Assembly: GCA_027625915.1 (NCBI GenBank)
Contig: JANTQA010000057.1
Coordinates: 2,108,001 to 2,172,000 of the forward strand
DNA: 64,000 bases
Source of the DNA: Anaeramoeba flamelloides
Lineage: Eukaryota > Metamonada > Anaeramoebidae
Reading direction: 5' to 3'
The notes beneath the pieces were generated by a model. It did not search any database and was not told the origin of the DNA. It worked only from the letters and a program-made list of their open reading frames with translations. A program made the translations under genes and the position numbers. Shown here in pieces: positions 52,771 to 64,000 of the stretch; positions within the stretch are counted from its first letter, which is position 1; each line of letters opens with the position of its first letter.

Positions 52771-54681
52771 TTTGATGCTAATTTGTATCTTGAATTTAGT
52801 TGATTAAACTTTTCTTTTTGTTTATGTTAATCTTCACAATTCAAAATAATGCCTCATTTTTTTTTTTTACACCGTTTTACTATTATTTCCCAACATTTAT
52901 AGAGATTACTTCATTATAACATATAGAAATTAATTTAAAAAACCACTTATCCAAAATGATTATCGCTGAAATCAAATTTTGAAAAAATTAACAGTAAAAT
53001 TTCATGATTTTCTTAAAAGGTAGTCAAACTGATCTATGAATTTTATATATAATTCTTACTGAATCCATAACCACCAACAATATAATAGGTTTAATTTTTT
53101 AACTCACCCATAAATTGAAAATCCATGATAAATTTTCTTTCAGTGTAAATATACTAAGATTCATAACATTTGTAGATAATTTTTTTCTCTCACAAATTGA
53201 AATATTGGAAAGGTGTGTAATTGTGGGATTTATGATATATTTTATATCATGTGAAATTTATTAAAGTGTTCTAAAAGTAGATTCAATGGAATTTTGAAAG
53301 TTGAATTTATTATTTAAATACTTTTTAATATTCACAAATATAGTTAAAAATAAGTAAATCCATTTTTTTTTTCAAAATTTTAATAACAACACACTAATTT
53401 CCCCACATGTTATCGAAATACACTACCAATAAAAAATTATGGACTGAGACGTTTAATGACCATTCAAACACAAATATCTAAAACGTCCCAAAAACCCATG
53501 ATAGGAAAATTCAACTAAAAAATATCAAATCTCAAAAAAAAAAATATTGAAAAAAGTAAAATAATAATAAGAGAGAAAAAGACTTACGTTCTACCACCTA
53601 ACACAAATTACAAGTTTAAATACAAGCCAATGTCCAAATTATTTTGAAAACTAATTTCATATAAGACTAATTGACCCCACTTACCCACAACCACAATAAC
53701 CCAATAGACAAACAACTAAATCATATAAAAACCATCACATACTACTCAGATTACGATATTTAATTTTGTAACATCCCTTGTTTTTTTTATTAATATTAAT
53801 CTAAAATTATTTTCTTAAAATTACATGAATAAAAAGTTTGGGTTTATTAAAAAAATAGATATCATTTTAATTTTAGTATTTTTTCCACCTTTTTGATTCT
53901 GAGTACCATTGGATTTTTATAATAACTTTTCAATTTCTTAATGTTTCACTTATTAAAATAAAATCCCAAAATAAACAATTCTAATCCTAAAGGAGAAACA
54001 TATTAAAATATTTTTTTCATACATCTGTGTTAATTTCGATTAACAAATTTTATTTTCAAAAGATTTTTTTTCATATTTTTAACAACAACAAAAATCACAA
54101 ATAAAGTATTTTGTTTCCCGAGTTACATAGATTATTTTTTTATCTTTTAAAAATGACTAAAGATATATTTTTTAAAATAAGAGTCCATTAATTCATCCAG
54201 TAAGAAGGTTTTATTGATTTAATCAAATGTAATATATGTAATTATTTTTGATTGTTTTTTATTTTATTTTTTTTTTTTTTCTATTACTGGATTGTTTTTT
54301 TTTTAAATAATTCCAATCAAATATATATATTTGCTCTAAAAAACCAATTTAATTTTTTTCCAAGTTCAAATATTTGTTGAAATTGTATCAGAAAATAAAA
54401 AATGAAAATTTGTAGTAATGTTATTTTTTTTTTTTAATTTTATAAAAAATGACAACAATATTTGATTTTTAATAATTAATAATCAATCAATCTATTGATT
54501 GTTGTATTACTATAAGAAAAATACCTCTTTTAATAAATCAAAACAAATAAAAATGAATGAACAAAATTGAAAAAATAATAATTATTTTTTCTTTTACCAA
54601 AATAATAAAAAAAAATACAAAAGTAGCTTTGATGATATATATGGACAAGTTACAAGAAAATTACAAAAACATGATTATTAT

Positions 54682-54899
54682 TACAGCAAGTTCCACTTTT
54701 AAGGCACAAACTTTCAACGAAATTTAAGGCACAAAAAAATTTCAAATTAAGGCACAAACTTTCGATTTTTTTTTTTACAAATTATTTTATAAAATAATTT
54801 ATGTAAAATTAAAATTCCAAAAAATTTACTTTACTTTGAGATTTTTATACACCTTAAATGACCTTGAAAGTTTGTGTCTTAAAAAATATACTGACTGTA
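54682..54899. mobile_element. TA-flanked hairpin MITE (CAGTC family), copy 6
   Basis: 218 bp copy, TA-CAGCAAGTTCC to ACTGACTG-TA. The left half ('aaggcacaaactttcaacg') is well preserved; the right half is more diverged. Confidence 0.82.
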
Positions 54900-56112
54900 T
54901 TAAGACCATATTAAGGTAATTTATGCTATCCTATAGAATCGTGAAAATTAATAAAAAATTGTGATATTTTCCATAATATTACGATTAAAAAGTAATCGTG
55001 ATATAACAGTTTGCTAGAGTTTGGGATAATTTAACAATATTTTAAAAAGTAGAATTTTTTTGATAATTAAAAAACAGATTATGTGACAAAAAGTTAGTCT
55101 ATTAAAAATACAACATAAAAGATACTTGATTCAATCAAATATAAGATCAAATACTTTATAATATTTTCTTACAATTTGGTTGACAAACCGATCGATCCTT
55201 TTAGATAAACAACAATAAAAAATAAAGATAAATAGATATTTCCCAGTCAACCCTGGTACTAAATATTGTATATAATAAAAGCATCTATAAAACAACCAGC
55301 CTTTCACCTACCCTTTAAAGAATGCATTCTTCGTGGAAAAACTTTTCAATATATTCTAGAAAAGTTGAAACGAGTTGGATTACTCTTCAAAAGCTTCTAC
55401 AACTACCATAGCCACATTATCACCAATTATTAAGATTTTTTGAAGTTTTTTTACTTCTTTTTATTCTTCTTGTTATATCTTTGTATTGGACAGAAAACAC
55501 AACTAGAGCTTAGTGGTTTTTTTTCGAATCGATCAGAAATAAGAAGGAAATTCACTTTTTATTCTTTTTTGGTTATTTTACCTGTGAAGGTAATAACACC
55601 CCTTTTAAAAACACACCTATTTTATATTCAAATATATTACTGAAATGGGTTATTATTAGTTTGGTTCTAAAATTTGTTTGAGATTTTATATTTTTTGAAA
55701 AAAAAAATGTGAAAAGTAAAAAAATATTTTTTTTCCACTTCAATGAAACCCATTTTGTTTATAAAAATTTTATGTCTTTCAAAACTTCCAAACACTTGAA
55801 GACAATTAACAACCTTTGCAAAATCTTTCAAACATTTTTTAAAGGGTAAGGCATTATAAAGGACCCAAGGCATTGTAAAAGTCTCAAGGCTTTGTAAAAG
55901 TCAATGTTTTTTTTTCAGGTGATTTCAAAAAAATAATTTTTCATTTTATGTGATAATTATTTTAAAGAAGATAATTTGGAATATAGCTATTTTATGATTT
56001 TTTTCGTGATGAAGTCGGACTAATCGCGATTTTTTTAATAATATCTCTAATTAATTGTTAATACCACGATAATATATAGTATCATCAAGACTTCTAATAA
56101 AATATACAATTT

Positions 56113-56400
56113 ATCTTTGAACTATTTTGACTTTTTATAAGAATTAAAATCTAAGAAATCAATACCAGTGAAAAGATTTTTTTTTTGTTAATAATCAGAA
56201 ATTGTGATTAATATTTTCAATTATCCTTGACTCAGTAATATAAACCCGTTAAATGCAATGGAGATTTGGAGTAAAGACAAATAACACTATTCATATCTTT
56301 GCACAGCCATATCATTTTAAACCAATTTAAAAAAACTTGATGAAATTCAGGACAAACTTGGGAGATAAAGTATATATATCCCTTAGCACCCGAAATAACC
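56113..56400 (+). repeat. Direct repeat, partner at 57.7 kb
   Basis: 'tttgaactattttgactttttat', 'taaagacaaata', 'atatcattttaaa', 'aaaaaacttgatgaaatt' and 'gcaccc' recur in order at 57719-57885. This copy contains an extra segment around 56160-56250. Confidence 0.65.
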
Positions 56401-57718
56401 TAAAAACATTTCAAACAAAAATTTAAATTTGAAATGTTATCAAAGGATAATAAGATATAGAATTAATAAAAAATTATCTTAGAAAGAAAATTTTTTAATT
56501 AAAAATTGTATAGTTACTTAAAATAAAAAAATAATTTGAAAAAAAATTTTCAACATTGGGAATTTTTTTTTGGTTATTGTGATTTTATTATTTTTCCAAA
56601 TTTTGTCAAAATAATTTTTTTTTTTTTTTTTGAAAAGTTTGTCTAGACATCAAAAACCTCTTAGTTTTAACATTTAAAACACATTATACTTTACTGGAAA
56701 TTTTTTGGGGGCCCTTTGCACCCCAAAATTACCTAAAATGCTTGATTAAATAATTTATTCATTATAAAAGTTATTATAACATCACATAGAAAATTTGTTT
56801 TATCTACTGATTACCATTCAATATCAATATCTATATTAGATTCTAAATAATTTAAAAAAAAAAAAAAATATAAATTAAATTAGAAAAAAAATCATATTTT
56901 TTTTCATTGCAAAATTTTACAATTTTTTCAACAACATTTTTTTTCAATTATAAATGATTTGGTCAATAGTTCGAGTCAGATTAATAATTGTTTTTTTTTT
57001 TTTTATTTTTTACATTTTTTCATTTTTGACTTTTTAAAATCTAGACATAAAATAAACAATATTGTTGAATTAGAGACCATATATCAGAACTTATTTAACA
57101 AGATCTGGATTAATTTATTAAGGAAAAATCCAAATATCGCAAATATATTTTTCACATTTTTACCAATAACAAAATGCAATAAAAAAAATTTTGTTTCGGA
57201 GATTATTTTATTATATTTGAATAATATTTAAGAGTTATTTTTTATTTTATTTTAAATTTAAGTATAAATATTTTATCTATTAAAAAGTAATTTATATTTG
57301 TTTTATTCCAATTTAATAAATTGATATTATTTTACAATTTTTTTTTTTTTTTTTGATTTTCAATTATTATCTATTGCTTAAATAAAAGTTTTAGAAAATT
57401 AATCATATTAAAAATTTAATTTTGGCCTAAAGAAATAAATTTCATTTTTCTCTTAATTGGATATTTATTGAAATTTTTTCTAAAAAAAAAAATTAAATTT
57501 CAAAGTAATTTATTTTTTTATTTATTTTTTTTATCATAAAATTAGCAAAATTGTTTGGGGGTTATTATTAATAAATTAATGTGTTGAGTTTTGAATTACT
57601 ATTACTGTAATAAAATTTCTGATTTAAAAAAATAAAATAAAAATCTTTAAAAAAAATGTAAAAATGAATAATTATTATTTTTTTTTCAATTTCAAAAAAA
57701 AATCAATAACTTAACTAC

Positions 57719-57885
57719 TTTCTCTTTGAACTATTTTGACTTTTTATTATAATTCAAATCTGGATTAAAGACAAATAAGAAAATTAATATATTAGTAGAT
57801 CAATATCATTTTAAATCTAATTTAAAAAACTTGATGAAATTTAGGCAAATCCGGGGTGCTAAGGGATATATATATATATATATTC
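57719..57885 (+). repeat. Direct repeat, partner at 56.1 kb
   Basis: Shorter copy of the 56113-56400 unit. It runs into a TA microsatellite (57867-57883). Confidence 0.65.
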
Positions 57886-58151
57886 AACAAGATTTGAAGT
57901 CTTGCTTTATTACACTAACATACTCTTAAATTCACAAAAAGGGCATTTTGAATTATAAATAACGTTTTTTAAAAAATTAATATTATTTTATTTTAATGTA
58001 AATATTTTTTTTTTAATCCGAAAAAATAAATCAATTATATCCATCAAAATATTGTAACATATTTTAAAAAAAAAAATCTATTCTTAATTTAACACTTATA
58101 TAAATATAGATATACTTTTACAATAAATTTTTTTTTGATAATACTGAAAAT

Positions 58152-60014
58152 TTAAATTTGCTGTTTTTTAATTAAAGAATTTTTATCGTCACCCTCTTTT
58201 GTTGTTTCTTTCCCCTCTTTTGAATCCTTTGATACATTGATTAGCATGATGGTAGGGATTTGAATTAATGTTAAAGCTGCACACACATAAAAAAACACAG
58301 TGACAGATTTCAAATAGATGGAGATTGTGACCAATGGGCCCACACCTTTTGCCACCGAAGCCAAAACTTGGGCGAATCCCATCACCCTCCCCACTGCCTG
58401 CTTTGGGGCAACATACACAATTAAGGAAGCTGTCAATGTTGTGTGGATTGACAAAATAAAGCAAAATGCAGCATATATGACCAAAAAACCCCAAAATTGT
58501 TTAATATAGGCACAACATACAAGCAGAATTGTACACACAAATGCAGCACCACAAAATGACCACAAGGTTCCAAATTTTTTTATTGCCCATTTAACAAAGA
58601 ATTTTGCAGAAATTGTAATCATTAGCCCCCTTGTTAAAACGATTAATGGTGCATACGTGCTTGGATTTAATTTGAAAATGTCTTTAACAAGAAGAGAAGA
58701 TGCACTAATTAAAGAAATTCTTGGGATATTAAATAAAAAATATAAAAATAATAATAAGACCAAATCCTTATTTATTAATTCTTTAAAGGAGTGAGATTTT
58801 TTAATTTCATTCCCGTGGTTCTTTTGAGAGACATTTTCAATTTCCTTTTTGCTTTCTTTTTCTTGTTTAGATTGATCTTCTTCCTCCTTATTTGATTCTT
58901 CTTCTCTTTCTTTGTTGTCTTTGTTATCATCTTGATCATCATTATTGTCGTCGTCTTCGTCTTCTTCTTCTTCTTCTTCTTCTTCTTTAGATGTGGTTTC
59001 AGTTATCTTTTCTTCCAATTCCTGGTCTTTTATTTCAATCAACTCGAGATCTTCCTCATTTGAATTGTGATCTAAAGAATTATAATTTTGGGTGATTGGC
59101 CTTTTTTCTGAATTCTGTTCAGGTTCATCCCCAAAATTTTCATTTTTCGCTTTGGTGTTGTTTTGTAATCTTAGTTCACGCTTCTTTTGAATACTTCCAC
59201 CAACCTTACGGGTTTCAGGGACCAGTACTGAAAGAATTATAGTTCCTATTAAGGAAACAAGGCCCAAAATCAGACAGAAAAGATCAAATTTTAACTCTGC
59301 TAAGGAAAGAATGATAATCAATAGAGGACCAATAATATAGCCTATCCCCATCGACAAAACAACCCAAATCATTAATTTGTTAGACTGTTCTTTCGTTTTT
59401 GAATAATCTTTTACCCCTGCAATACCAACAGAAACAATACCTTTTTGTTTTGTTTTTTTAGGAATATGCAGGAAAATTTTTTTGTTTTTTTTTTTTTTTT
59501 TTTGATATTTATTTTGAGATCAAAACAAAGAAAAGTTATTTCAGAATGAGAAAACTCGTTTGCTTGGCATTGACAAAAAAAAAAAAGCAAGTAAAACAAA
59601 TAAAAATACGGTAACATTCGAAAATATGAAACGAAAATCACAAAAGCAAAAAGAATAAGAAAAAAACAAAAAAAGATTAACAAAATTACCAGCAAAACAT
59701 CCAGTTAAGAGTCGAATGACCAAAATATACCATTTGTTAGGATACAGGCCTGTTATCCCAGACAATATGGAATAAAAAATGTCTGCAATAAAAAGCGTTA
59801 AAGGGCGTCCAAATTTATCAGAAATATAACCAAGCAAGAGATTACTAAACAAGGCAGAATAAGAATAAACACCAGCTATAAATCCAATCAACCATCCTTC
59901 AGCACCCACATTACGAGAAGCATCAGCAATAAGAGATACAATAACACTATAAAGCGCACATATTACTACTTCTGAGTAATAGGATACTTGTAATGGGTGT
60001 AGCCTCCAAACCAT
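58152..60014 (-). CDS. Major facilitator superfamily transporter, two exons
   Basis: Exons 60014-59690 and 59440-58152 (phase 1, Gly109 split) give 537 residues; the intron is 249 bp. The N-terminal half has about six membrane segments, with the family signature motif GYISDKFGRP (62-71) between segments 2 and 3 and RLLTGCFAG (101-109) before the intron. A large cytoplasmic loop follows (about 198-325), very acidic with Glu and Asp runs and Lys-rich ends. Then comes a C-terminal half with about six segments (from VLLLFLYFLFNIPR to the IMLINV segment). Length and layout fit drug:H+ antiporter-like or zinc-facilitator-like eukaryotic MFS proteins; the substrate cannot be told. The start is the first Met, placed shortly before the first membrane segment. 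The exon 2 frame has no upstream start of its own, so the splice is needed. Confidence 0.9.
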
Positions 60015-60714
60015 AATAATTTAATTATCAAAAAATGATTTTGAAAAATCCTCTCAGTTTTTTTAAATTTTACCTGAAAAATCGAAATGTAATATTTGAA
60101 AACAAAAAATGAGTATTCAATAACAAATTATTGACTAACCCTTCATTGTAAAATCAAAAATTACTCGTTGTAAGGAAAAAAAGAGGGTAAAATAGATTAT
60201 TCATACCTTTATCTATTTCCACTTACCGACAAGAATCTTTGTAGAAAGATCAAAACAAAAATTGAATTTCAAATTGAATAGAGTGAGCGAAGAGAGTTAC
60301 ATTTTAAAAATAAACTCAATTTGTCTTAAATAGTTTCATGGTGAAATTCTTTTTATTTCCAATTCAAAGGAAATATGATCAATAAAATTTTATTGTTTTC
60401 AAAAGTTATCATTCTATTGAAAACCATCCAAAAAAACAGTTCACCATTTTTCTAATTTATAAATTCTGTCTTTTATTCTTATTTATTGAACAATACAATT
60501 AGAAATCTAAATACCATCTATGTCAATTCTTTAAGAGCCTTTGGATGTCGGTTCCTTGAAAAAAATCTTTTTTTCCAAGCTATAGAGAACTTATAAGATT
60601 TGTACTTTGTTCTTAAACTTTTTGAAAAGTAAAAAAAAAAGATTACCAATAATGAACAAAATTTGAGTATCAAATAAAAAATAGGTTTAGTAAAAATTTG
60701 TTTCGTTTTTTAAA

Positions 60715-60975
60715 TAGTAAATACTGATAAATTCAAATATATTTAATAAAATTTTGAGTTCAATTTCCATTTAGTAATCTCATATCTCAGATCTCAACTG
60801 TTTATACAACTCAAGAGAAAGAACCTTTTGAAAAGCACATCCTTTTTAACAAAGTTTTTTAACATTTAAACCAATGAAATGATTTCTTCAAAGCTTTTGT
60901 AAAAAAATTTGTAAAATTGAAAATGAAGTAAAAATTTTCAGATATTTTTTTGAATTTATCAGTATTAGCAAAATT
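60715..60975 (+). repeat. Dispersed repeat with CTGATAAATT ends, copy 2
   Basis: The ends TA-CTGATAAATTCAAATA and TTTGAATTTATCAG-TA are inverted repeats (60719-60966), and the interior ('taacatttaaaccaatgaaat', 'tgaagtaaaaattttcag') recurs at 62870-63125 and inverted at 36485-36660. The TA at both ends may be a target duplication. Confidence 0.7.
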
Positions 60976-61001
60976 AATTTTTATCAATGTAATTATTTTA
61001 T

Positions 61002-61639
61002 GAACAAATAAGACACTTAAGGAAAATCAAGGTCAAAACCAATAAAAATTTTCAGAAACAATATTATTTCATTGCATTTTGACCCTTTGGAATTGCTTTG
61101 GAATGCTAAAAAGAACAAAAATTGAATTTTAATGTTAAACTTTACTAATAATGTTATTTTTTTAGTATTAGATTATATACGAAGATCATGTTATTGGTTA
61201 TTTTGGAAGACCAAAAATGGATAATTGTTTTAAATTAAGGTTTATCTATTTAGATTTAAAAAATTTAAATGGTTTCTAAAATCTGAATATTTCCTTATAT
61301 TGAAGCTTTGGTTGCAAAATTTTGGATATAAAATCAATCTTTTTGGAAAATATATCTTTTTTGGATTATTATTTGATAGGATTTAAAAGGCCATTTAAGA
61401 TTAAAATTGATAAACGAACGTTATCTAACAATGAAAAATATCTTTTTGAATAAATAGATTTGAATATCTCTCCATAAATAGTTATCTTATTTTTAGTAAA
61501 GTTTACAATTAAAATTCAATTTTTGTTCTTTTTAGCATTCCAAAGCAATTCCAAAGGGTCAAAATGCAATGAAATAATATTGTTTCTGAAAATTTTTATT
61601 GGTTTTGAAATTGGTTTTTCTTAAATGTCTTATTTGTTC
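61002..61639. repeat. Large inverted repeat, ~145 bp arms
   Basis: Left arm 61002-61150 and right arm 61496-61639 are almost perfectly complementary: 'gaacaaataagacacttaag' mirrors 'cttaaatgtcttatttgttc', and 'ttgaccctttggaattgc' mirrors 'gcaattccaaagggtcaa'. The 345 bp between them is not self-complementary and has no gene. The high arm identity compared with other repeats suggests a recent origin. Confidence 0.88.
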
Positions 61640-62574
61640 AAAAAATGTTTACCTTGATTAAAATTCTTTTCTCTAATATTTACAATTTAAAAACCCAAGC
61701 AATTTTTTACTGAACCGATTTTTTATCTTGATTCCAATTTTTTTCACATTGGTATTTCAATTCTAGATATATTTTTCAAACTCTTTATTGAATAAATAAA
61801 AAACACTTAATAAAAAAAAGCACATTAACACTCATTTTTGAAAACATGTAATGAAGTAGTAACCTTTTAACAGTTTTAAGTCACCTATTTTCTTAGAAAT
61901 AGAATCATTAAAATTATTACTTTTACTACTAGTATTTGAATAATAAATCATAAAAAACTTTTCACATATTTCCTTTTATATTATCAAACAAACTACCAAA
62001 TTAATAGCTTAAATTTTCTGTTCTCGGTTTATTTGTTTAGTTCTTATGTATATATATGAACTAAATTTCTTAATAAACAACCCATCTTACATTTGAATTT
62101 AGAATTGCTTTTGTATCGTTTTGAAGTTTTTCCCCTCATAACGAAAAGTTTGCAAATAAATCATTGTTTCTCTTTTACATTTTTTTAACAGTGTTTTGTT
62201 AAAACAGAAAATGAAAATGAAAAATTGGAAAGAAGTAATAGATGAATTAATGAAAATTTTGGTTTCAAATATGAAAAAGAGATTAGATTTAGTTATTAAA
62301 ACGGAAGGAGAATCGATAAAACGGTTTTACCACTTTTTTAAATTTTCTATTTTTTATGTAATGCTTCTTTCAAAATAAATTTCCCAATTTTTTTTAACTT
62401 TTTTTTTGAACTTTTTTTTAAACATATTTTTAGACTAAAAATAAATATCTCTTGAGTAAAGAACTGAATATTAAAATCGAAATTTTTATATTATAATAGA
62501 TTACTTCAATTATTAAAAATATTTTTCTTCAAAATTTGATTTTTAATGGACCAATGATTTTGAAAGGGAGTTTA

Positions 62575-62579
<5 letters not shown>

Positions 62580-62625
<46 letters not shown>
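62580..62625. repeat. TA dinucleotide microsatellite
   Basis: About 23 uninterrupted AT/TA units. Confidence 0.95.
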
Positions 62626-62627
<2 letters not shown>

Positions 62628-62869
62628 TCAGTGGTATCAGGATCCCTTAAAGAAAGCGAGAATTCAGAATTAAAACATAATCAGTTGGGAATTTTGCACC
62701 ATTTAAATTTCAAAGACCAACAAATATATGAATATTTTAATAAAAAGAGGTGTAGCAATAACATTGTATAAATAATTTTACATACCAATTCAAAAATAAT
62801 ATTCAAAATAATTAAAAAATAATTCAATAAAAAAGAAAAAAAAAAAAAAAATTATTTCTTGATCTAGTT

Positions 62870-63125
62870 TTTAATTCTGATAAATTTAAACAATTACAAA
62901 AATCTTTAGTTCGATTTCCCATTTTATAAAAATTGATTAAATCTACTTTCAAAACCTTTCTTTACAGAGGGTTTTTTGAAGACCATCTAATTTTACTAAG
63001 TTTCTTAACACTTAAATCAATGAAATTATCTATACATTTTTATAATAAAATGAAAAAAAAATCTGATAAATAGAAATTCAACTAAAAAAATATTAATATT
63101 TTTTTTAAATTTATCTGTATAATTT
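62870..63125 (+). repeat. Dispersed repeat with CTGATAAATT ends, copy 3
   Basis: Starts 'ttctgataaatttaaa' and ends 'tttaaatttatctgtata'. The interior 'cttaacacttaaatcaatgaaatta' matches the 60.7 kb copy ('ttaacatttaaaccaatgaaatga'). More diverged than copy 2. Confidence 0.6.
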
Positions 63126-64000
63126 ACTCCAACAACTTCTTCTTTACTAGATTTTATTTTTAATTATTTCTGGAGAAAAGGGGGTTATATATTCTAAATA
63201 TATTTTTTTGACAATTGTACCTATAATTACTAAAGAATATCCAATGAGAATTTTAAATATAATTTTATTTTAATTTATCCAATTAATATTTGTTTCAAGA
63301 AAATATGATTTTTTTAAAATTATTCTTAATAATTAGAGATATATTTAATCGATTTGATTGATTGTTAAAATAATTGATATCCTATCAAATTATATATCCC
63401 AAAATAAATTATAAATTCTCCTTTCATTTTTTTTTCTATATTTTCCTTTTCTTTGAGTAATTTTTTTAGTTATTTTAGATTTCAAGAATTCAATCTCTTT
63501 GATATGATCTTTGATAAAAATTTTCTTTGTTTTCAGTACGTTTGATAAAAATATTTAAAAAACCTATTTTGAAAACAAATGGTAAATAAAGATACTGGTG
63601 AAAAAAACAAAAAACAAATAAATAGCAATGAGGCCCAAAATACAATGTAAATTGCAGGTTTATCCTGACATGTCCATATAAGGAAGATAAAAAAAACTAA
63701 ATATCTTAAATAGACTTTGATTGATTTTTTTTTTATTCTCGATTTCAATAAGTTTATTTGGATCCTTGATCTTTGTTATTTGGAACTAAAATTAAAAATT
63801 TTTGGTTTAAAAATAAATTATGCTTTGTTTATTTTTTTGATTAATTTCAAGTAATTAACAATATAAATTTCTAGATCCAAAACCAAATTTTAATAAACAA
63901 AAAATTTAATTAAAAAATTTTGAAAAAATTGAAAAATAAATTATTCAACTCTGATTTACTTTAGGTTCGTTTTCTTTTCACAAATAGAGTAGTTAATGGT

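Larger units (their letters stand above)
52149..58151. other. 6 kb intergenic region
   Basis: No supported gene. Short frames at 55440-55643 and 56959-57231 are Phe/Ile/Asn-rich noise. It contains four listed repeats. The patch 55260-55420 is less A+T-rich, with small hairpins ('agaatgcattct'; 'aacttttc..gaaaagtt'), but no known RNA could be assigned. Confidence 0.6.
60015..64000. other. Gene-free region to window end
   Basis: No supported gene. A 60-codon Lys-rich frame at 62196-62378 follows an acceptor-like TTTTTTTAACAG and could be an exon of something starting elsewhere, but nothing supports it. Inverted and dispersed repeats and a TA microsatellite are listed. Confidence 0.6.

Noticed and set aside
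58189..58509. Frames overlapping the transporter 3' half on both strands
   Set aside because: Alternate-frame shadows of the transporter C-terminal membrane domain.
62196..62378. 60-codon Lys-rich frame after an acceptor-like TTTAACAG
   Set aside because: No partner exon or domain found; low-complexity Lys/Glu composition.
1..64000. tRNA, rRNA, CRISPR or viral genes
   Set aside because: No cloverleaf B-box motif, rRNA-like block, regularly spaced repeat array or viral protein pattern was seen on either strand; this was by-eye scanning, so small RNAs could be missed.

Overview
The window is a very A+T-rich (roughly four-fifths A+T by eye), gene-poor piece of eukaryotic nuclear DNA. All recognisable genes are eukaryotic. 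They carry short GT..AG introns that are T-rich on the sense strand, and several proteins contain runs of Asn, Lys, Glu or Gln. This style fits a free-living amoeboid protist (dictyostelid-like Amoebozoa, or an Anaeramoeba-like lineage). The lineage is inferred, and the sequence alone cannot decide it. No tRNA, rRNA, CRISPR array or virus-like gene was recognised.

Nine genes can be supported. In order: a cyclophilin H-type peptidyl-prolyl isomerase (minus); a histone acetyltransferase type B catalytic subunit (HAT1-like, minus) swollen by low-complexity inserts and missing the glycines of its acetyl-CoA loop; a head-to-head ribosomal pair eL30 (minus) and uS15/RPS13 (plus) sharing a 231 bp promoter; the retromer subunit VPS29 (plus, 2 exons); a Stealth-family GlcNAc-1-phosphotransferase (minus, 2 exons split by a 3.85 kb intron); a ubiquilin (UBL-STI1-UBA, plus, 4 exons, one intron 5.8 kb); the propionyl-CoA carboxylase beta chain (plus, 4 exons); and a 12-TM major facilitator transporter (minus, 2 exons). 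Two further small candidates (35.2 kb and 48.4 kb) are weak.

The genes are unrelated housekeeping functions: protein folding and splicing, histone acetylation, translation, endosome-Golgi sorting, lysosomal sugar-phosphate tagging, ubiquitin-proteasome shuttling, propionate metabolism and transport. No operon or gene cluster logic is visible apart from the divergent ribosomal pair.

The most striking content is the non-coding part. It is packed with decayed, mostly palindromic repeat families with no coding capacity. These include six copies of a ~200 bp TA-flanked hairpin element (ends CAGTC..GACTG), one of which is split by a second, TTAA-flanked palindromic element. A smaller hairpin element (ends CTGG..CCAG) sits at the same place inside two of three copies of a larger repeat. 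At least six other dispersed families have two or three copies here, and there are tandem duplications inside the giant Stealth intron. The two giant introns are built largely from these repeats, which suggests that insertion of such elements is what inflates introns and intergenic distances in this genome.
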